A stretch of 64,000 bases of DNA. Origin: Malania oleifera. Its lineage: Eukaryota > Streptophyta > Magnoliopsida > Santalales > Ximeniaceae. The stretch is taken from NCBI RefSeq assembly GCF_029873635.1, contig NC_080422.1, forward strand, positions 15,345,936 through 15,409,935. The letters run 5' to 3'. Shown here one piece after another: positions 58,411-64,000 of this stretch (positions are counted from its first letter, which is position 1; each line of letters starts with the position of its first letter). The position numbers and the translations under genes were made by a program. The notes under the pieces are model-generated. The model did no database searches, had not been told where the DNA came from, and saw only the letters and a list, made by a program, of their open reading frames with translations.

Positions 58411-58423
58411 AAGGAGGGAAGAA
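58411..58423 (+). other. TE-X polypurine tract
   Basis: AAGGAGGGAAGAA immediately before LTR C. Confidence 0.85.
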
Positions 58424-58629
58424 TGTAATAACGCAAAATTTTTTTTTAAAAAAAATAATTATTTAAAATAATTAATTAATTAATTGGTTAAACACTATTA
58501 AATTAATGTATTAAATAAACAAATAAAAATAAATAGTATGAAAAAAAATAATTATTAATTTATTAATGAATTAATTAAATGTTATTAAATTAAATAAATA
58601 AATAAATAAATAGTAAAAAAATGGAATAA

Positions 58630-58662
<33 letters not shown>

Positions 58663-58783
58663 TTAAAGATTATATGGAGATTATGATTTATGTTTTCCAC
58701 TGCGTATGTTATAGATTATGATCTATCAGGATATGATCAAGTATAACGCATCAGACTCGGGTTTAAGAGTTCGGGGCATTACA
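58424..58783 (+). repeat. TE-X LTR C, internally deleted
   Basis: 360 bp: the first ~240 bases through the (TA)n tract are joined directly to the last ~110 bases (ttatatggagattatgattt...). Roughly 2.1 kb of LTR is missing, with a breakpoint at the (TA)n tract. Confidence 0.85.
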
Positions 58784-58788
58784 ACTTT

Positions 58789-59890
58789 ACCATCCTTCCT
58801 GACATTTTAGGCCACTAGAGGGTTTTTCTTAGAGGCATGTTGGTTAACAAAGTTACTTTGTGCTCTTGGAAATAAGGCCTTAGCTTCCTAGCTTGACAAA
58901 TGATTGCAAAAGCAGCCTTTTATACTGGTGTGTAATTGATATCTGCTCCCATAATACCTTGTTGGTGTAGTATATGGGCTTGTGATACCTATTTTCCTCT
59001 CAGACAAAGACTATGCTCGTTGCACAACGTGTAGAAGCCAGGTACAAGTATAAATCTTCTCTAGTACCTGCCTTGGTCAAGAGAGGTGGAGAATTGAGGT
59101 ACTGCTTAAGTTGTACAAAGACTTTATCTTATTCTTCACCCTATTCAAACTTTCTTGCCTTGCATAATGCCTTGAAGAATGGTAAGCATTTATCTCTTAA
59201 GCAGAAGACAAACCTACTCAAAGATGCAATTTTTCTCGTTAAAGTTTATACTTTCTTCTTCATCTGTGGGGCTCGTATCTCCATCAAATCTTGTATTTTA
59301 TTGGGATTTGCCTCTATCCCCATATGAGTTACCATGAATCCTAAGAATTTTCCCACTGAAACACCGAATGCACATTTGGCTAGATTCAACATCATTCCGT
59401 ACTTGCTTAGTAACTCAAATGTTCTTTCCGAATCTCCCACATAACAGTCAGATTTCAAACTCTTCACTAGCATGTCATCCACGTAGGCCTCCGTGGTATT
59501 CTCTAGGAGATCCTTAAAAATCTTAATCACCAACCTCTGGTAAGTCGCTCCTGCATTTTTCAACCCAAATGACATCATTCTGTAGCAATAAAGCCTTTTT
59601 TTGTGATGAAAGAAGCTTTCTATTCACCTTGTGGGTGCATGCAAATTTGATTGTAGCATGAATATGCATCCATGAAGCTTAAAATTTCATGTCTAGATGT
59701 GGAGTTTTCCAACTAATCAATTCACAGAAGAGGGAAGTTATCCTTGGGACATGATTTATTTAAGTCTATAAAGTCAATGCATGTCTGCCATTTGCCGTTC
59801 GAATTCTTTACCAGAACTACATTGTTAAGCCACTCTGGATAATTAACTTCCCCAATGAAGTTAGCTTTCAAGATCTTGGTTATCGATTAT
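58789..59890 (-). pseudogene. Tat-lineage reverse transcriptase and first RNase H part
   Basis: From 59890 down: NYPEWLNNVVLVKNSNGKWQ, CIDFIDLNKSCPKDNFPL, then the clean piece 59246-59578 with MMSFGLKNAGATYQRLVIKI, the catalytic AYVDDMLVKS (YVDD rather than the FIDD of chromoviruses), FELLSKYGMMLNLAKCAFGV and KFLGFMVTHMGIEANPNKI. RNase H fragments (YTPVYKAAFAIICQARKLRP, YFQEHKVTLLTNMPL) reach 58789, where TE-X begins. The EAYVDD-VKS motif is diagnostic for the Tat/Athila side of gypsy. Confidence 0.85.
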
Positions 59891-60254
59891 CTTGATTCAT
59901 ACAAGAGCAAAGCTCATCTTCCTCTATTTTATGGAACGGTGGCTAGGGTCTACCTGTAACCTATCCTCGATGACAGTGTTATGGATTCCTGGCATATTGT
60001 TAGTAGACCACATGAAGATATTTGCATACTCACCCAATAATCTCACAAGCTTTGTTTTCAACAATTTGGGAATTGGGTCCCAATCTGGATGCACTTTGCC
60101 TAGTTGTCATTTATTGGAATGTTGACCAGCTCCTCATCTAGTGTACTGATCTAAGAGTAATCACCCCTCACCTCCAAGTATTCTATGGTCAAGGCCTTCC
60201 ATCCTTCTATTTTTTTCCTTTTAGAGCCATTACTTTGCAGTTGTGAGCCACTAT

Positions 60255-60503
60255 CTAATCTCCTTTTATTTCTCCCACTCTGTTCATGGTAGGAAATTTA
60301 CCCTTCAAATGACAGGTAGAAGTTACGGCCTGATTTGCATTGAGTGTGGGACATTCCAATATTATATTGTAGACAAAAAGAAGGTCTACCACCAAGAAAT
60401 TAGTCATGAAGGTGACTTGTTGCGGGGGTGTCCCCATGGTTAATGGAAGTGTGATTGGACCTACAAGATAGACCATGTCTACTCCGAATTCAACTAAGGG
60501 CAT
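60255..60503 (-). pseudogene. Tat-lineage protease (C-terminal part)
   Basis: Reads VDMVYLVGPITLPLTMGTPP, QQVTFMTNFLVVDLLFVYNI, ILECPTLNANQAVTSTCHLK and GKFPTMNRVGEIKGD. The block F-L-V-V-D...Y-N-x-I-L and the 'K.P T..GVGEVRGD'-type ending match the Tat protease. The active-site portion upstream is too decayed to read confidently. Confidence 0.75.
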
Positions 60504-60679
60504 TTAGATAGGCTTAAAACATTCCCTGTCCATCTTCATTTCTCGTAGAATTGACCAAAAGATTATGTCGATCGAACTTTCATTATCTACCAACATCCTT
60601 CTTACCCTATAACAAGTAGTGATACCACCAAGACATCATCGTGTGGTCATTGTACACCTTCCTCGTCTTCTTTGGTGAA

Positions 60680-61060
60680 AGTGATGATCTTCTCCTGCTT
60701 CTGCTTTTTCTGGTTTTTCCTTCAATCCTGAGTCAGAAAAACTTGCTTTGCATATCTCTACTCGGCACCTTTGCTATCCCCTCCACTGGCTAGTCCTTCG
60801 AAGATCATGACAATTTCACCCACAACCTAATCCTCTTTTTGCTCAACCTTTGGTTTTTGATGACTATGTGCTTTGGCTCAGCTGATCACTTCTTTTTATG
60901 AACTTGGAAGAGTAGCCCCTTCTTATTAGAGCTTCAATTTCATTTTCCAAATGGACGAACTCTAATGTGTCATGTCCATGATCCTTATGGAATTTTTAGA
61001 ATTTTGAGGTGTTCCTCATGTATGAAGGTGCGCGCATGGGTTCTGGCTAGAAGATGTAGT
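60680..61060 (-). pseudogene. Tat-lineage gag, C-terminal remnant
   Basis: Fragments KFHKDHGHDTLEFVHLENEI and EALIRRGYSSKFIK are the conserved CxFHxDxGHxTxxCxxLKxxIExLIRxGxL block of Tat gag (cysteines lost). They are followed by VGEIVMIFEGLASGGDSKGA, which matches the conserved gag-protease linker. The N-terminal two-thirds of gag is missing at the 61190 side. Confidence 0.75.
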
Positions 61061-61405
61061 TTTTCTCCCTAATATGCACCAGCACATTGGTTTAGGGGAC
61101 ATTCAAGGGGGTTATAGGATTGGAACTTAGGTGTGGCTCTCGACTCCCTTTGGTTGTCGATTTGCTGACTACTTTCTTGCCTTTTCCCCTAGGGTGAATA
61201 AAATTTACTAAAAAACAAATCAGACCAAAACCAAACCATTTAACAATTCAGTTTGGTGTTTCGATTTCAGTCTTCGATTTTGATTTTGGATTTTATAAAA
61301 ATCCACTTTCGATTTCGATTTCGATTTTATAAAAAAATCGAACCAAAAAAAATAGATTAATATAAAAATAAATTTAATAGTATGCATATATATATATATA
61401 TATAT
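61061..61405. other. Unassigned DNA between the Tat remnant and the next LTR
   Basis: 61240-61345 contains repeats of 'gatttcgattttgattt' and 'aaaatcgaaccaaaa', common in small plant MITE-like elements. It ends in a (TA)n run at 61386-61405 against the LTR. No coding. Confidence 0.4.
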
Positions 61406-62173
61406 TGTAGAGACTCAAAGAATTATATTAATTAAATAATAAAGAAATGAGAGAAAATAAATTTTTAAAAAGGGGACTTATAGGGGCTCGTTGACAAACA
61501 CAGGGCGCTCGTCGACAAACATCCTTCTTGGGTTTGTCAACAGGGACATTTGTCTCATCGACGACAAGTTACCGAGAGGGCCGTTTTCAAGGCCTGAATC
61601 TCATCGATGAGGAGTAGGCATTCGTCGACAAGACTACTGCTTGGACTCGTCAACGAGGTGACTTGGCTCGTCGACGAGACCACGTGGACATCACTCTATA
61701 TATAGCCCTAAAATGGATTTTTAATGAAAAAAATTCATTTTTTATAGTTTCTCTCTCTCTAACTCAGTTTCTCTGACTTCTCTCTACAAATCCAGCTTCG
61801 TCTCTCCTTGGTTCAATGATCAGAAACTACCACGATGATCCTAAGGAAATTCTCTACAACATAACCAGAGCGAAATGTTGATTTGAGAAGTTTGGGAACC
61901 ATCCCAAAACCAAGGTAAGTGGATTGTTTGAGTATTTCTAGTATTACTACATTCATTTAAGCCCAGATTTTGTATTATAGAAGAATCTGTTGGGGTTTTG
62001 TGAAATAAAATCAGGCTATCATATTTTCAGGAATAGGGTGTTTTGGGGACCCTGCAGGAGTGGGTTGAGGACCCCAGTGGATGTCTTTTTTGGAAGTCTA
62101 GGTAAATAATGAATTGTTTATAATTCTGAAGATGGAAAAATGAAGAATATTCTGGGTATTTGGTTTATTGACA

Positions 62174-62231
<58 letters not shown>

Positions 62232-62521
62232 AATATTTTCAGGGTTATGGAATTATAAATGCCAGAGGTGTAATTTAGAACGTTAGTAGGTAAGCCTAAA
62301 TTACGAGGTAAGGGAAATATGCTATGTTAAGAATTTTAGTATGATTATCAGTAGAAATTACATATTTTACAAGATTAGTATTTTTCAAACTATAAAATAT
62401 TATATAGCAGAAAACATAGATTTTAGAACATGTGAATCTCATAATAGTTTAGCATAGTATTTATGTAACTACAAATACCATGTTTTACAATATATTAGTA
62501 GAAAATATCACAGGATATACA
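61406..62521 (+). repeat. LTR of a third gypsy family, 3'-truncated copy
   Basis: Starts tgtagagactcaaag. CTCGTCGACGAG-type dyads at 61475-61690 are followed directly by TATATATA at 61697-61704, then a CT-rich leader. A long (TA)n lies at 62176-62228. It stops where a second copy starts (tatagagacttg, 62522). Confidence 0.7.
61475..61690. promoter_or_regulatory. U3 dyad cluster, third gypsy family, copy 1
   Basis: Copies such as gctcgtcgacaaac, tctcatcgacgac, actcgtcaacgagg and gctcgtcgacgagac end only a few bases before the TATA box at 61697. The core is the same as that of Gypsy-2. Confidence 0.65.
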
Positions 62522-62594
62522 TATAGAGACTTGAATAATTATCGTAATCTAATAATAGGAGGAGGGGAGAAAAGAAGGAATTTAAACAGGGTCT

Positions 62595-62785
62595 CGTCTA
62601 CAAACACAGGGAGTTCGTCGACGAGCACACATAAGGGGCTCGTCAACGGGGACGTGTCTTGTCGACGAGAAGATACCAAGAGGATATATCTCAATTCTAA
62701 ATTTCATCGACGAGAGTAATCATTCATCGACGAACTTCTTTCTTGACCTCGTCGACAAAGTGACATGTCTCGTCGATGAAAGCGA
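62595..62785. promoter_or_regulatory. U3 dyad cluster, third gypsy family, copy 2
   Basis: Copies gttcgtcgacgagc, gctcgtcaacgggg, ttgtcgacgagaag, tcatcgacgagag and cctcgtcgacaaag, immediately upstream of TATAAATA at 62789. Confidence 0.65.
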
Positions 62786-63524
62786 GTGTATAAATAACCT
62801 AAACTTGGGTTTTGCGGCATAAAATCACGCAAAAACTTCCCTCTCTCACTCCGCTTCGATTTTCCTTCCTTCTCTCTAAGTTTTCGGGCTAGATTCTTGC
62901 CGATTCGACAATCCAAGACCACCACGACACTCCTGGGAAAGTTCTTTTCAAATCTGTTGGAGTGGATCGCTAGTGGGGTCAACTTAGATTTCATTCCAAA
63001 TTCAAGGTAAGACTTTTTATTCAATATTTGGCTTTCCTATAGTTATAAGAAATGTAGTACACAGAGAAATACTGAAGTTTGATTCTAGGAAATGTTGTTT
63101 TTAGGGTGTTGAGCGAGGAACCCTACGGGTGTAAGACTAAACTTTATAGAGGCTTTTCAGTTGTCAGGTAAAGGAATAAACTAAAGTAGTTATTTTCCAT
63201 GAAAATTATTATTACTTATTAGAAAATTAATTTTTAAGAAGCATGTATTATATATATGAGTATGTTGGTAAAAATGCATATTTGGGAAAATACTGCTGTT
63301 ATATAGGAAATATGATTTTAGAATGAAAATTATAATGGAAAATATGATTTTATTTAGCATTGTGTGGCCTGAATATTATTTTACTCAAATTGTATTATGT
63401 TAAATCAAGTCTACAGAAAAAACATATTTACAATTATTTCAGGAATAACAGTATAATACAGTATGATATGATTTCAGAATACATGATAAATAATACATTT
63501 ATTCATATCAGTATGTATGTTATA

Positions 63525-63660
63525 TTCGGCGCAAGGCTGTGATTGATAGCCAGTGAAAGGCCATGGATTATGTATGTTTTTGGCACAAGGCCATAATTAT
63601 GAATGTTTTCGGCGTAAGGCCGCAGATATGAATATAATCGGTGCAAGGCCGCATTTATTT
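63525..63660 (+). repeat. Short tandem repeat inside the LTR
   Basis: Four units of about 30-35 bases sharing 'ttcggcgcaaggccg' (variants cggcacaaggccat, cggcgtaaggccgc, cggtgcaaggccgc). Confidence 0.7.
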
Positions 63661-64000
63661 ACGTTATTACAAAAATCAAAACATGCTATCAATTTATTTA
63701 CGTTAAATAGTATATTATCATGTATTATATGTTATCAGAACTCGAATGATGAGTCAGATCAGTTTCAGGAGCACAATACCGTAGCTATACAGTTCAATTT
63801 AGTTCAATTCATACTTGTGCTAACTGCCCCTGCTAGTAGAGGGGGTGGGAGATGGATAGTCAATGTGGCTTTTAGTGTAGAGTTGTAGACATCCACATGG
63901 TAGTCCATACCAGGGTGTGGAAGGTGTGGCGGGTCCATCGTACTTACAGACATTTTTGACTCGGTAGTGGTCGGCCCGCTATTGTCGAGTCCTGCCATCG

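Larger units (their letters stand above)
54146..58783 (+). mobile_element. Rearranged gypsy element with three LTR segments (TE-X)
   Basis: The outer ends share the perfect TSD acttt (54141-54145 and 58784-58788). Inside, in order: LTR segment A 54146-55296 (first ~1.15 kb only), complete LTR B 55297-57800, a 623-bp internal remnant with PBS and PPT, and LTR C 58424-58783 (internal deletion). All belong to the family of solo LTR C at 24784. No coding remains. It sits inside the Tat RNase H region, whose coding resumes after 58789. Confidence 0.85.
62522..64000 (+). repeat. Second, head-to-tail LTR copy, continues past the window
   Basis: Same layout: dyads at 62595-62785, TATAAATA at 62789-62796 and the same CT-rich leader. 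It then extends beyond the point where the first copy stops. A short tandem repeat of about 33 bases (ttcggcgcaaggccg...) occupies 63525-63660. The end of the LTR lies outside the window. Confidence 0.65.

Overview
This window is an intergenic, retrotransposon-dominated stretch of a seed-plant nuclear genome, most likely a eudicot. The evidence is the AT-rich background, abundant LTR retrotransposons of the plant Ty1-copia and Ty3-gypsy lineages, MITE-like elements, a tRNA-derived SINE and plant-only gene families (OVATE and WUSCHEL-related homeobox). I see only one intact-looking host gene: an OVATE family protein (OFP14-like) at 2771-3526 on the minus strand, with its own TATA box and far more GC-rich than its surroundings. 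A decayed WUSCHEL-clade homeobox gene lies at 46302-47026, minus strand.

Layout. 1-2770: AT-rich, nothing coding. 2771-3595: OFP gene and promoter. 4342-6292: a copia-type solo LTR with a perfect 5-bp target duplication (TSD), split by a second, 394-bp solo LTR. 7682-16075: complete but decayed gypsy chromovirus (Gypsy-1, + strand), with TSD, PBS, PPT and broken pol, sitting in an older LTR remnant. 16267-17674: a MITE-like element holding a second MITE-like element. 18145-39528: gypsy chromovirus Gypsy-2 (minus strand, perfect TSD). Its integrase is interrupted by a 12.8-kb Sirevirus-like copia element (21489-34284, minus strand, perfect TSD), which is itself interrupted by a 2.5-kb gypsy solo LTR (24784-27275, perfect TSD). 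This is a three-level nest. 39633-41794: another copia-type solo LTR (perfect TSD).

From about 43230 to 61060 I read one old Tat-lineage gypsy element on the minus strand: gag tail, protease, RT, RNase H and integrase, then an antisense accessory ORF and a long tandem-repeat array where its 3' untranslated region should be. It has been split twice. One insertion is an LTR pair (44281-51554) whose internal region carries the WOX pseudogene, a SINE and a diverged 500-bp duplication. The other (54146-58783) is a rearranged gypsy element with three LTR segments inside one perfect TSD. From 61406 to the window end there is a truncated LTR followed head-to-tail by a second copy of the same family.

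The most interesting non-standard signals are these. (i) The U3 regions of several unrelated LTR families carry clusters of short dyad-symmetric motifs just upstream of the TATA box, with CpG-decay differences between paired LTRs. (ii) The same dyad cluster recurs inside the copia element ahead of its extra ORF. (iii) A WUS-clade WOX gene with its own TATA box lies between a pair of LTRs. (iv) Tandem repeats and an antisense ORF occupy the Tat 3' region. (v) Truncated LTR plus LTR tandems occur twice. All identity and boundary statements come from reading the sequence by eye. No database search or alignment program was run.
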